Shown here in pieces: positions 43,219 to 53,694 of a DNA stretch of 64,000 bases. The notes under the pieces are model-generated. The model saw only the letters and a list, made by a program, of their open reading frames with translations, made no database searches and was not told the DNA's origin. How positions within the stretch are numbered: the stretch's first letter is position 1; each line of letters starts with the position of its first letter. Source of the stretch: Pegoplata infirma (lineage: Eukaryota; Arthropoda; Insecta; Diptera; Anthomyiidae); the NCBI GenBank assembly GCA_963921195.1, contig OY992537.1:31665911-31729910 (forward strand), written 5' to 3'. The position numbers and the translations under genes were made by a program.

Positions 43219-43951
43219 CCCAGCAAAACTTAGATTACCAAATAAGGTATAAAATAAGGTATATGATCTCTTATTTTATACATTGCAGCATTGATGATTT
43301 TAACAGGCGATGAGACTCAAAGTAATGCATCCACATTATCACATAGAATACCAGTAAGGTATAAAATAAGTCATAAATTTATAACGAAGAATACCAGTAA
43401 GGTGTAAAATATATGATATTTTATAGGTTACGAGTAAGGTATATAATATAGCATACCAGAACGTAATATATAAGGTGTTACGAGTAGTGAAAAAGTAATT
43501 TTGTATTAAATTTACTCACGTGATTGTAAGTGAGTGTAAGTAGATATAATATGCTAGTGAGTGTGTGTCGTTAGAAATTTCTTGTCGTGAGCCCATCTCT
43601 AGTTTAAACTTATGCATTTTTTTATAAAATAATTATTTTTTATGTTATTGTAATGCATTATGCATTTAATTCTAAATAATGCATTATTTCAAACTTTTAA
43701 ATAATACATAATGTAACCAAATATAAATCATCCATGATATAATGTTTAGAAATAATAAATATGAAATACATTTTTCCAATAATCATGCATTACGTAGCAA
43801 ATTATTAGTAATGCCTTATTTTTCACTTTAAAATAATACGTTGTGTAACAAATGTTTGGTAAGACATCCTAAAATAATGCTACAAATAAGGTATATACAT
43901 TACCTGGTAATGTGTTATATAATCACTACCCATTACCAAAGTTTTGCTGGG
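43219..43951 (+). mobile_element. CCCAGCAAAACTT-family element, right copy (733 bp)
   Basis: TIRs CCCAGCAAAACTTAGATTAC and CAAAGTTTTGCTGGG. Same length as 35146-35878. The right flank is GA. Carries ATTTACTCACGTGATTGTAA and AATGCATTATGCATTTAATT. 160 bp of unrelated sequence (43059-43218) separates it from the left copy. Confidence 0.85.
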
Positions 43952-45180
43952 GAACTTTCCCAATATGCTGCCAACTTAGAAATTAGTTGTGGATTGAGCT
44001 ACAAACAAATTTCTTTTTTCTTTAATATCTGAAGAAATTAATTAAATTTAAAACCGGATTTGTAAACAGCAGAAATTATGTGAACTGCAAACTCAACTTT
44101 AGAGATGGTTGAGAATAAAACTTAAGTTTTATGCATATTCCATTAAATTTGAAGATTACATAATGACTTTGTCTACTTCCGTATTAAATAATATATAAGG
44201 AATTTTTATTACATATTTGTAAGCATTTCAAAACTTTAAAGGTGACTTAAAATACAAGTGAAATAAGAAATACTAATTGTTACTTTTTCATTTTTTTTTT
44301 TAAACTTTTGTGTGACAGACATTTCCGAAACACTAAAGACTTTAAAGACATTAATAAAAAATTCATTCAATTTTTTTTTTTATTTTTTATAGAAAACATA
44401 AAATATTTTTCTTTATACTTTCAATTATTTACTGTAGTGTTGCAAGTTGCTTCATTTACATTTCAAATCATTGTAAAATATACAACACATAACATCAAAA
44501 GACTTCGTTATCTTTGATACCATCTGCTCTGTAATAGAGGGCTTGTCTATCAGTTTGTAACTAATAATTTTACTAAAAAATATTACAAACATATCTGTAA
44601 AAAAATTAGTTTTTCTAGAGATTAGGTCCTTCATTCATTTTCTCTGGTCCACTTTCGACCATTTCCCGACTTAACAAGCCTTTGATCATAAGAAATATTC
44701 CTGGCAAACCTCTGGTGTTTGAACGTCCGTCTCTGCTTTCCACAAACGAACTGACAGATGGGCATCGCTAGAATGTCTTAGAATTGATGCAAGATCAATA
44801 ACACTATTTAACAAAATAAATATGGAGAATACTCTTAATTTAAAAAAAAAAAAAACTATTAAAGAATTATTTTAAATGCAGTTTTTAGCGTTTTTTGAGG
44901 TATTTTGGCTATTTTCCGTATATTTTGCATTGTATACATCCTCACCTATTACCTCAAAAAACATGAAAAATTAAACAATGTTATACAGATGCCCTACACA
45001 TTAGAGGTTTAGAGATTCGGTACTGCTGAATAAATTATTCATACTCTTCTTTTCATCTTTTTCCATGTTGTCATACATTTGTAAAATTATCATTCAAATA
45101 ATAATCATCATCACGTTTGTCATCATTTACATTCTCTGCAGTATTAGCGTTACCAACATTAGGGTAACACTTAATTTTTT
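43952..45180. other. Unassigned sequence with a decayed mini-me
   Basis: 43952-44520 is unrecognised. 44521-44830 contains TCTGTAATAGAGGGCTTGTC, CAAACGAACTGACAGATGGG CATCGCTAGAATGTCTTAGA and ATTGATGCAAGATCAATAAC, a heavily decayed mini-me hairpin-to-core region. 44831-45180 is unrecognised apart from AATAATCATCATCACG near 45100. Confidence 0.45.
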
Positions 45181-45830
45181 AGAAAAATGTATTCAAAATG
45201 ATGAAGGAAGACATCTTCCTTTTCAGAACCCATTCTGAAATTTTCCATTTTTTAAAAAAAGTCAATTTATCAAAAATCGTTCCACTTTTTTTTCCAAAAA
45301 AATAAAAAAAATTAATCGATAGCCCATACAAAAATATATAAGAATGTAAACTTTTTAGATTGTGGTGCATTCCGTTTTAATGTGATAAATATTTAACCAA
45401 GGCAATTCGCCACAAATTTTACCATTTGTCTAATATTTGACCACGCCTCCTAAGCCGAGATTTTGAAAAATTGAAAAACCAAAAACGCAATATATATATA
45501 TATGAGGCATTCCACACCAAATGACCAGCGAAAAAATCATGTGTACCTTAAATTTCTTAATATATTGTGGTATGGATGGCCCTATATAGAACTAAGAAAA
45601 TTGCGATTTTGGTTTTTAAATTTTTAAAAAACTGGGCTTAGTAGGCGTGGTCAAATATTGGAAAAATGGTCAAATTTATATCGAGTTGCCTTATGTAAAT
45701 ATTTATCAATAAAACGGAATGCACCACAATCTAAAAATATTCAGAACCCTTTCTGAAATTTTCCTTTTTTAAAAAAGTTAATTTATCAAAAATCCGGCCA
45801 CTTTTGCTTTTTAAAATTTTTTTTTTAAGA
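45181..45830. mobile_element. Inverted-repeat unit with GAGGCATTCCACACCAAAT at its axis
   Basis: ATTGTGGTGCATTCCGTTTT (45357) is mirrored by AAAACGGAATGCACCACAAT (45711); AACCCATTCTGAAATTTTCC is repeated at 45750; TTTGACCACGCCTCCTAAGC is mirrored by GCTTAGTAGGCGTGGTCAAA. At the axis lies a (TA)n tract followed by TGAGGCATTCCACACCAAAT. A third, non-inverted copy of the arm is at 51780-52160. Confidence 0.65.
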
Positions 45831-45894
45831 CTCCAACCACTTTTGTTTTTTAAAAAATAAAAAAAAAATATATAAAGTTAAGATGTTTGTCTAT

Positions 45895-46200
45895 CCACAC
45901 AAAAAAATTCAGACATGCGTTTTTCGTTTTTTTTTTTCGAGAAAATCACATTTGAATTTTAAATTTCATAACTATTTTGTAATTTGCTTGTATTTTCTTG
46001 TTTCAACGTAGCGAATGAGTATTAAATATTTGCATAAATATTACTCATACGCTATGTTGAAACAAGAAAATACAAGAAAATTACTTAATTGTAATGAAAT
46101 TGAATATTCAAATGCGATTTTCTCGAAAAAAAACGATAAACACATATTTGATTTTTTTGTGTGGATAGACAAACAAACAAAAAAGTTTTTTTTTTTTTAA
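45895..46200. mobile_element. Foldback with TTGCTTGTATTTTCTTGTTTCAAC arms
   Basis: GTTTGTCTATCCACACAAAA (45888) is mirrored by TTTTTGTGTGGATAGACAAA (46155). GTATTTTCTTGTTTCAACGT and its mirror CTATGTTGAAACAAGAAAAT flank an axis near TAAATATTTGCATAAATATT. A second copy is at 52165-52400. The 61- and 109-codon frames across it are by-products of the palindrome. Confidence 0.7.
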
Positions 46201-46299
46201 AAAAGTGGGCGGATTTTTGATAATCGATAGCCCATACAAAACTATACAAGAATGTAAATTTTTGAGATTGTGGTGCATTGCGTTTTAATTTGATAACAC

Positions 46300-47680
46300 T
46301 GTGCACGAATTTGTATCTTGGATGGGACCAAAAAAAAAAAAACGAAAGTATACCAACAGTAGAGCAAAACTGCCGAAGGGTTTTGAGAACATACTTTGAG
46401 AACTTATGGCCCACTGAAGTTTTTCAATTTTTTTCAAAGGCGTTTTAAATAGCTAAAAAAAAGGATTAAATATAATTCTGAGGTAAATAACGACAAGACA
46501 TATCTTTATGGCGGTTCTTTTCTAAGAATATACTAACACTCTATCTCCCATTTTTAGGGATCATTTTGGCCCTTTTTTCAAATATCCTCATAGAACACAA
46601 AGGGGTTGTAAAAAATCAAAAGCTCGTGTGAATAGCGAAAAATGCTTAAATAAGTAAAATTGTAAATTATCACATTCTATTTAATTGTTTTTCAACAAAG
46701 ACGTGTGAAATAAGTCAAAAAAATATTATAAATCTGGTTGTGAGCTAAATTACGATAATGGATGTCTACAGTGAAATTTGATGGCCGTTATTTTCTTAGA
46801 ATATTATAACCCTCTATCTCCCATTTTTAGTGGTAATTTCTGTCCTTTTTCCAAATACCCTCATAGAACACCACCTTTATATGGCTAAAATGTTCCACAA
46901 ACATTTTCTGCATCAAATTTCACTAGGGGTTGTCAAAGGTCAAAAGTTCGTGTGAAAAGTGCAGAATGCTTCAAATAGTAAAAATGTAAAGTATTTTGGT
47001 GAAACATAATTTAACTATTTATGATAACTTGAAGTTATAATATTTTAAACATTTCCTTTATATCGCAAGAACTTTTAACTTTTAACCTTAGACAACTCCT
47101 AGTAAAATTCGATGCAGAAAATATTTGGAGAACATTTTATCCCTATAAACGTTACTCTAAGGGCGAGTTTTTGAGTTGTAAAATTTAATGATTTTAGGTT
47201 TAAACTGAGTTAAAACCACAAATTCTGTTTTTGAGATGTGGTTTATTTTAAGTTTAACTCACCAATGTTGGAGAGTTAAACTAAGGTACAAAAACGTCAA
47301 AAAAACACCTCTGATTTTCAAGTATACTGGTTAGTATTGCCATTTTGTGGTATTTTATTCAAAAAAATGTGCGATGATGGCAACTATTCTAATTGGAAAT
47401 GTGGCATTTGGTATGGCAATACCGCGTTAATCGATATTTGCTTAACTTGAACTGAAAAACAGAATGTTTGGTTTAACTTGGTTTTATTTTTATAAAGTTT
47501 AACAAAACTCCCGGTTAAACTAAGTTAAAGCGATATATCAAAAACGCAGCCTAAGAGGTTATTTGAATAAAGAGCCAAATGCCCCCCAAAAATTGAAGAT
47601 AGAGGGTTAATATATTCCAAGAAATGAACCGCCATCAAATTTCACTTAAGACATCTATTATCGTAATTTAGCTCATTTCA
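46300..47680. repeat. Diverged relative of the 6.1 kb inverted-repeat arms
   Basis: GGCCCACTGAAGTTTTTCAA, TATGGCGGTTCTTTTCTAAG, CCCTCTATCTCCCATTTTTA, TTTTCTGCATCAAATTTCAC and AGGGGTTGTCAAAGGTCAAA match blocks of 11340-11950. From about 47080 the blocks reappear inverted (GACAACTCCTAGTAAAATTC, GATGCAGAAAATATTTGGAG, GAACCGCCATCAAATTTCAC). The axis is near 47010-47060. A PIF-like MITE (47161-47551) interrupts the right arm. Confidence 0.65.
47161..47551. mobile_element. PIF/Harbinger-like MITE (391 bp), TAA duplication
   Basis: Tips GGGCGAGTTTTTGAG and TCAAAAACGCAGCC (inverse GGCTGCGTTTTTGA), flanked by TAA at 47158-47160 and 47552-47554. Subterminal TTTAAACTGAGTTAAAACCA and GGTTAAACTAAGTTAAAGCG pair. 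A 3 bp TAA/TTA duplication with GGG/GGC tips is the PIF/Harbinger signature. No ORF. Confidence 0.72.
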
Positions 47681-48434
47681 AAATTATGGGATACAAAAAT
47701 ATTTTACACAAAATTCTACATATTTGATCTTGATTTTATCAAATTAAATAAACCCAATATTTGAATCAAAAATGATAATATTTAATCTAATATAACAAAT
47801 TTTGATCCATTTGATCCACCAATTTATGTTATTTATTTTATTCAAACACGTCTTGGGCCGTATTTAATTATATATGGTTCATTTTTAAATTATATATGGT
47901 CCTGTATATTTTTTATAGTCAGGAAGAGAAGTCACTGTTATTAAGTAATTATTCCGCAAAAATTTAAAAATAAAGTTTATGTATCCCCCTAATAATCATG
48001 TTGCAGGCAGCTATAAACATCAAGCAAGCATCTGTGTTATTTTTGCTTAATCTCTTTTACATTTCTGTTTGTATACCCTACACTTAGTAATAGAGGGTAT
48101 ATATGACTTTCACATTTCGTTTGCAACACCCTGATATATTGGTCAAGGTCCTCATAAAGTATATTGTTTATTTCACCAGGAATAACGGCAAAATCGGCCC
48201 ATGCGGAAAAGGTTTCCCCTTTAAAGAACTAAACCAACTTCTGAAAAACCCCCGCCCCCTTTTATGGACATGGCTATAAGGAATTAATTTAAATTATTAT
48301 AAAATATTTGTTTAACGTGAGTGCAAAAAACATAAAAAATGAGTTTGTAAACTTTACTTTGAGGGGAAGGTATACCCCACCACATTTATCGCATTAATTT
48401 CCTGTTAAATAGCAGATTCGAAAAATTTTAAGTA
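47681..48434. other. Unassigned sequence with a mini-me fragment
   Basis: 48074-48170 has TACCCTACACTTAGTAATAG, AGGGTATATATGAC and CCTCATAAAGTATATTG, a diverged mini-me 5' end. 48360-48430 (AACTTTACTTTGAGGGGAAG, GCATTAATTTCCTGTTAAAT, AGCAGATTCG) is the matching 3' part, split further by the mariner at 48435. The rest is unassigned. Confidence 0.5.
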
Positions 48435-49003
48435 TAGGGTGTTTTTTTTAGAGGTTCACAACTTTGAATTGGTAATACTGCTTTATTTGACAACCGATCT
48501 AACTGCTGATAGTTGTGTTTTGTTAAGTATGATTTGACATTTTATCATGCAAAGACTTACATCAACGCAACGCTTCCAAATTGTAGAAATTTTTTATCAA
48601 AAAAATGGTTCTTTTCGTCGAACTTAAATTTTATTCAAAGATCCTATTAATTGGTTACCAATATCGTTTAATTAACCCCATTGGATTATTTTATGTGGGC
48701 TATGTAAAGTAACATGTCTTTTACGATAAATTAGAGACAAATTAAACACCTGGAAATAAACCTTCGACGAGTTATTGGTGAAATTCGAAAAACGGCCGCA
48801 AATTCTGTGAAAATTGTGTGAAAATGGAGGTTCAGATTACTCCATGTACGAGCCATTTTTGGTATCGATATGGCTCCAAATCATTTTTAAACATTAATGT
48901 CATAAAATTATCTATCCAATAAAGTCAGTTTGATTGATATTAAAAATATTTTTCCTTACTTTATTTTAATTTAAAGTTCGGTAACAGTAAAAAAAACACC
49001 CTA
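48435..49003 (+). mobile_element. mariner-family deletion derivative (569 bp), TA duplication
   Basis: TIRs TAGGGTGTTTTTTTTAGAGG and GTAAAAAAAACACCCTA, flanked by TA (48433-48434, 49004-49005). Two decayed coding remnants remain. From 48547, MQRLTSTQRFQIVEIFYQKN ends in a stop after 26 codons and matches the transposase N-terminal helix-turn-helix start. At about 48660-48720 the frame resembling LTPLDYFLWGYVK survives with changes, and further on RRVIGEIR. The central catalytic region is deleted, so the element is non-autonomous. Confidence 0.82.
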
Positions 49004-49005
49004 TA

Positions 49006-50167
49006 CAAAAAAAAGTTTTTCTTTACTATTTTTAATGGTTAAAAAAACCCCTTTAGTTTTCTTTTTAAAAACTGTAATTTTATTTTTTAAATCATTAAAA
49101 ATAGTAAACATTGCGGGTCCATTACAGAAACTAGTAAAATTTAAAAAATTGTGAAAAACTGGCTAAGCAGAGATGTCGAGAGCACATTAAAGCTTTTTAA
49201 TTGCCACAATTAATTTGTGTCATAAAAATTTTCTATATAAATAAAACATTGAAATAAAGAAACATTCGAATTAAACAAAACTTAATCAAACTTACCTACT
49301 CACAAAACTATATTTTTCTCATTGTTGCGAAACTTTAAGCCAGGACCATAATAAAGCAGTGAACTGGCGCAGTCGAAATAGAACAAATAATTTCTTAAAA
49401 TTGTTTTGACATAAGTACTGCGACTGCTCACTGCTTCATTTTGGCTTAGGATTTAGCCAAAATTTTCAAGTATTGAAAAATGTTAAAAATTAGAAAAATA
49501 ATAAAAAAAAAAAAATTTAAAGAATTCTGCAGTATAATGTTAAGTCGTATCAACTGACTATCACTTTCTTCTTTTATTTATAATTCCTTTCATTATACAA
49601 CAGCAACTCAGCTGAAATTGTTTGTTGTCTAATTCATCATTTGTCTCTTTTGTCTTGTATAATCGTGTCATATGTATGTCAACTTGTTTGGATTTAATTT
49701 TTTATTTCATTTTTTATTATGATTATTATTTTCCTGTTCATACATGTTAAATTAACAAAACAACATCAACAACAGTTACATGCATACATACTCATATAAA
49801 TGCAGTCGGAAAGTGCACATATGTGAGTAGATGTTTGATGATTATAATTACAACTAGAATGAACACATGCATATGTGAAATTTGAAGTCTAAATGGAAAA
49901 TGTTAATGCAGTCAATAAAATTTTATATGGTTATTAATTTATGTACTAATTTTAGAGGTTACATTGCAGTTAACGGCTTCGATTAATAAATAGCCGATTT
50001 TCTGAAATAGCCGCACAGTGGGAGAAATGGCTATTCAGTACTGGACTGATAGGCATATAATTTGAAACGATGATAGTTAACGTATTTTTGAGCTTAAGTT
50101 TGGAAGTTGGAGCGGAAGTTGAACAGGGGATGCAGCAAAACCCCACAAAGTAGGGGGAGGGGGTTCT
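49006..50167. other. Unassigned, mostly low-repeat sequence
   Basis: Near 49020-49110 TTTACTATTTTTAATGGTTA is mirrored by AATCATTAAAAATAGTAAAC. At 49337-49455 AAGCAGTGAACTGGCGCAGT and GCGACTGCTCACTGCTTCAT are partly complementary, a possible ~120 bp foldback. 49490-49960 resembles host intergenic DNA. No exon is supportable. Confidence 0.4.
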
Positions 50168-50400
50168 GCTTTTTTAAAATTAGGCTGGTGTCTAATTTTA
50201 AAAAAGTTGCAGGAAGCCACCTCAGTTTGACTATATAAACTAACAATTAACAAAAAAGAAAACAAGAATTACTATTTTCATTTTCTTAAAACCAAAAGTT
50301 TTAATAACTTGGGTTAGTAACTTGGATAATAATTTACCTCGTGGTGAATAAAACCGTTTTTCACCAGCTGGTGAATAAAAAGTAACATAATTATTTTTCA
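50168..50400 (+). repeat. Head repeat copy 5
   Basis: TAGGCTGGTGTCTAATTTTA, GTTGCAGGAAGCCACCTCAG, TTTGACTATATAAACTAACA, ATTAACAAAAAAGAAAACAA, CTTGGATAATAATTTACCTC, GTGGTGAATAAAACCG, then the perfect palindrome TTCACCAGCTGGTGAA (about 50354-50369) and TTTTTCAACAAAAAAAAA. Confidence 0.88.
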
Positions 50401-50625
50401 ACAAAAAAAAAAAAATTTTTTTTCATCAAATTTTTTTTTCATCAAATTTTTTTTTTCATCAAATTTATTTTTCATAAAATTTTTTTTTTCATCAATTTTT
50501 TTTTCATTAATTTTTTTTTATCAAAATTTTTTTTTTCATAATTTTTTTTTTATCATATTTTTTTCATCAATTTTTGTTCATAAAATTTTTTATTATCAAT
50601 TTTTTTCTCACCAAATTTTTTTTTT
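50401..50625 (+). repeat. CATCAA/T-tract array after head copy 5
   Basis: TTTTTTTCATCAAATTTTTT units, ending just before ACATGATAATATTTTTAGGC, the first bases of head copy 6. Head plus array form a tandem ~460 bp unit. Confidence 0.9.
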
Positions 50626-50870
50626 AACATGATAATATTTTTAGGCTGGTATCTAATTTTAAAAAAGTTGTAGGACGCCACCTCTGTTTGACTATAAGTA
50701 TAAGCTAACAATTAACGAAAAAGAAAACAAGAATTACTATTTTCATTTTCTTAAAATCAAAAATTTTAATAACTTGGGTTTGCAACTCGGATAATAATTC
50801 AACTCGTGGTGAATAAACCCGTTTTTCACCAGCTGGTGAATAAAAAGTAATATTATTATTTTTCAACAAA
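50626..50870 (+). repeat. Head repeat copy 6
   Basis: AACATGATAATATTTTTAGG, CTGGTATCTAATTTTAAAAA, GTAGGACGCCACCTCTG, AAGCTAACAATTAACGAAAA, AACTCGTGGTGAATAAACCC and TTTTTCACCAGCTGGTGAAT. It is close to copy 5; both share CAATTAAC. Confidence 0.88.
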
Positions 50871-51345
50871 AATTTTTTTTTCCATCAAATTTTTTTTTTC
50901 GTCAAACTTTTTTTTCTCATAAATTTTTTTTTTTTTTCATAAAATTATTTTTTCATCAAACTTTTTTTCATGATTTTTTTTTATCAATTTTTTTTTTGTT
51001 TAATCAATTTTTTTCTTTGTACCCATTTTTTTTTCCTCAATATTTTTTTTTTCATCAATTTTTATTTCATTTATTTTTTCTTAATCAATTTTTTTTTTCA
51101 TCAAAATTTTTTTTCCTAATTTTTTTTTTATCATATTTTTTTTTTATAATTTTTTTTTTATCAAATTTTTATTATTAATTTTTTTCTCACCAAAAATTTT
51201 TTTTTCTTATTTTTTTTTGATCAATTTTTTTACATCAAAAAATTTTTCTTTTCATCCAAAAAATTCATCAAAAGCTTTTTGTCATCAAAATTTTTTTTCA
51301 CCAAAATTTTGGGTTCATTAAATTTTTTTTAACATAATTTTGTTT
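50871..51345 (+). repeat. CATCAA/T-tract array after head copy 6
   Basis: Longer array with TTTTTTTTCATCAAA, TTTTTATCAATT and TCTCACCAAAAATTTTT units. The right edge is AACATAATTTTGTTTTTCGT, the inverse of the sequence following the mini-me piece at 31015-31060. Confidence 0.88.
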
Positions 51346-51770
51346 TTCGTGAAAAAAAAATCATCATACTTTTTTACCAAGTTTTTCACCAAGCTTTTCA
51401 CATAAAGATTTTCCATTTGTTAATAAGTACATAAAACAAGTGAGATTGTTATATTCTTTGGTGCCGAATCTTTTAAACTCTCCAAAATGTAAAAACACTT
51501 TTTAGCACTTATTTTTGCACTCACGAAATGTACAGCTCTTTTGGTTTTTTAATGGGGTCCTCGACTGATATTTCAATTCGTTTCGCATTGAATAGCAAAG
51601 TAATATAACATTGTTTTTTCAAAAAAAAAAAATTGCTTTGGCAAGTACACCCAAATCTTCCGCAAAACATTATCATGATTTATTGTTTTGGGCAAGAGTA
51701 CAAAATTCACAGACATTTTTTTGTTTGCTATTAGATTTCCTAAAAAATTATATGTGGACAATGTGCTAGT
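51346..51770 (-). repeat. Mini-me CCCATTAA-subfamily piece closing the cassette
   Basis: CCAAGCTTTTCACATAAAGA, AAAACAAGTGAGATTGTTAT, TTTGGTGCCGAATCTTTTAA, TTTTAATGGGGTCCTCGACT, CACCCAAATCTTCCGCAAAA and CATTATCATGATTTATTG: the exact inverse order of 30661-31063. Confidence 0.75.
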
Positions 51771-52429
51771 ACAGCCTAAAAATGATTAGTGGGTGTGGCT
51801 TTCTCCTACACTTTCCAAGATGGAGCCGTTCTAAAAAGTGGAATTTCAAATTTTTACCGTACCGGATCCAGTTTTTTTGCCAATTACATGGAAGCATTTA
51901 TGGATAGCCCTATACGTAACTAAGAAAATTGCGTTTTTGGTTTTTCAATTTTTCAAAAACTGGGCTTATTGAAAAAATGGTAAAATTTGTGTCGAGTTGC
52001 CTTGTTTAAATATTTATCAAATTAAAGCGGAATGCACCACAATCTCAAAAATTAACATTCTTGTATAGTTTTGTATGGGCTATCGACATTTTTTTTTTTT
52101 AATTCTCAGAACCCGTTCTGAAATTTTCCACTTTTTTTAAAAAAAGTGTTTTTTTAAACTTTTTTTTAAAGCTTAGATGTTTGTCCATCAACACAAAAAT
52201 TCAGATATGTGTTTTTCGAAAAAATCGCATTTGAACTTTGAATTTCGTAACAATTTAGTAATTTGCTTGTATTTTCTTGTTTCAACATAGCGTATGAGTA
52301 ATTTTTATGCATATATTTAATACTCATTCGCTATGTTAAAACAACAAAATACAAGCAAATTACTTAATTGTTATGAAATTCCAAATTCAATATAAATATA
52401 AAAGATTCGGCATTGACACATTTAACACT
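51771..52429 (+). repeat. Third copy of the 45.2-46.2 kb arm and foldback
   Basis: CGGAATGCACCACAATCTCA, TTGTATGGGCTATCGACATT, AACCCGTTCTGAAATTTTCC, GTTTGTCCATCAACACAAAA, then TTGCTTGTATTTTCTTGTTT CAACATAGCG with its mirror GTTAAAACAACAAAATACAA. This copy is simple (non-inverted) in the first part. Confidence 0.7.
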
Positions 52430-52632
52430 CATACCTGGTTTTTGTAATTTTGTTAAGCAAATGGGACATTTTTATGACAAAAGAAATTCAGGCTTTGTGA
52501 AAAAATGACTGCGAATTTTGTGCTCTTGCCCAAAACATTAAATCATGATAATGTTTTGCGGAAGATTTGGGTGCAAAGTTTTTTTTTAGAAAAAAATAAT
52601 GTTATATTACTTTGCTATTCCATGCAAACTTA
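52430..52632 (+). repeat. Mini-me CCCATTAA-subfamily, left half
   Basis: ACTGCGAATTTTGTGCTCTT, ATCATGATAATGTTTTGCGG, GAAGATTTGGGTGCAAAG, TTACTTTGCTATTCCATGC. It is cut by the 3.9 kb CCCAG element and continues as AATTGAAATATCATTCGAGG at 56552. Confidence 0.7.
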
Positions 52633-53094
52633 CCCAGCCAGAAATTGCCAACCGTACCAAAACAAAAGTACTGGCAAAGCAATTTTTTTTTGTATAGCAA
52701 GCTCTTTTTAGTAAAGTACTTGATTTCACCGAATTAAGTACTTTGCTAGTACTTTTTTACCGAACTAAAGGCGGTTTATTTATTTGAAATATTTTTTTTT
52801 AATAATTTAATTAAATTTTAATATTTTATTTGAAAACACATAATTATGTTATAAAGTTATGACAATGGTGTCATTATCAAATTTAGTATGAATACATTTT
52901 GATTCTACTATGTAGATACTGATTTCAATGTTATTTTTAACAAATTTGTTTAACATTGTAGAGTCCTATTTCTCTTGATGGTAGTGGAAATTAAAAAAAA
53001 TCGCTACATTCAATAAAAATATTGCCTTTCAAAAATATATCATCACATTTGTATTTAGACAGCTTTCTATTTAAAATTTCAGTAACTTTAGGGG

Positions 53095-53292
53095 CATGTC
53101 ACAGACTCAATTCCGTTCGGAATTGAAAAAAGTGGTTTACTCGTAAAACGCAAAACGAATATTATTTTTTTCGGAATGAAATCACTTTCAAAATTCAAAT
53201 TGGAATTGAATTGCATAAAAGTGGTTTCATTCCGAAAAAAATATTTACTTTGCGTTTTACGAATAAACCACTTATTCCACTTCTGAACGGAA
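53095..53292. mobile_element. ~200 bp foldback (ATTCCGTTCGGAATTG end)
   Basis: GTGGTTTACTCGTAAAACGC and TTTTTTTCGGAATGAAATCAC pair with GTGGTTTCATTCCGAAAAAA and GCGTTTTACGAATAAACCAC. The tip ATTCCGTTC / GAACGGA is partly kept. Confidence 0.7.
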
Positions 53293-53465
53293 GCTTTCTT
53301 TTATATTCCTAGAGAGTATTTGGAACTTCTATTAAGAGGATGTAGCAATAAACTCGCGAATTTCTTCATTTTTTTACGTTTTTGCGAAATTAGCCCCTAA
53401 ATTTGTCTTTGATAAAAAAAACTTGCTTTTACCATCATGTTGAATTTTATCATCATGTTGTATAT

Positions 53466-53651
53466 GGCAGCACCATTTTTCGAGATAATTTAAGGATCCA
53501 TCTTTAAGTAAATAATGTGGTAACCTTACAGAATATACAGACCAAAAATTATTTTTTTGGACAAATTTTTCGTCAGTTATTTGTTTAAGGTTACCACATT
53601 ATATAGTTAAAGATGGACCCTTAAGTCATCTTGTAAAATGATTCTGCCATA
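53466..53651. mobile_element. ~186 bp foldback (GGTAACCTTA arms)
   Basis: ATCTTTAAGTAAATAATGTG and GTAACCTTACAG pair with AAGGTTACCACATTATATAG and TTAAAGATGGACCCTTAA. Outer GGCAGCACCATTTTTC pairs with AAAATGATTCTGCC. The loop contains AAAATTATTTTTTTGGACAA. Confidence 0.7.
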
Positions 53652-53694
53652 AAAAAAAGTTTTTCACGATTTTTAACACGATGGTCTATATCAC

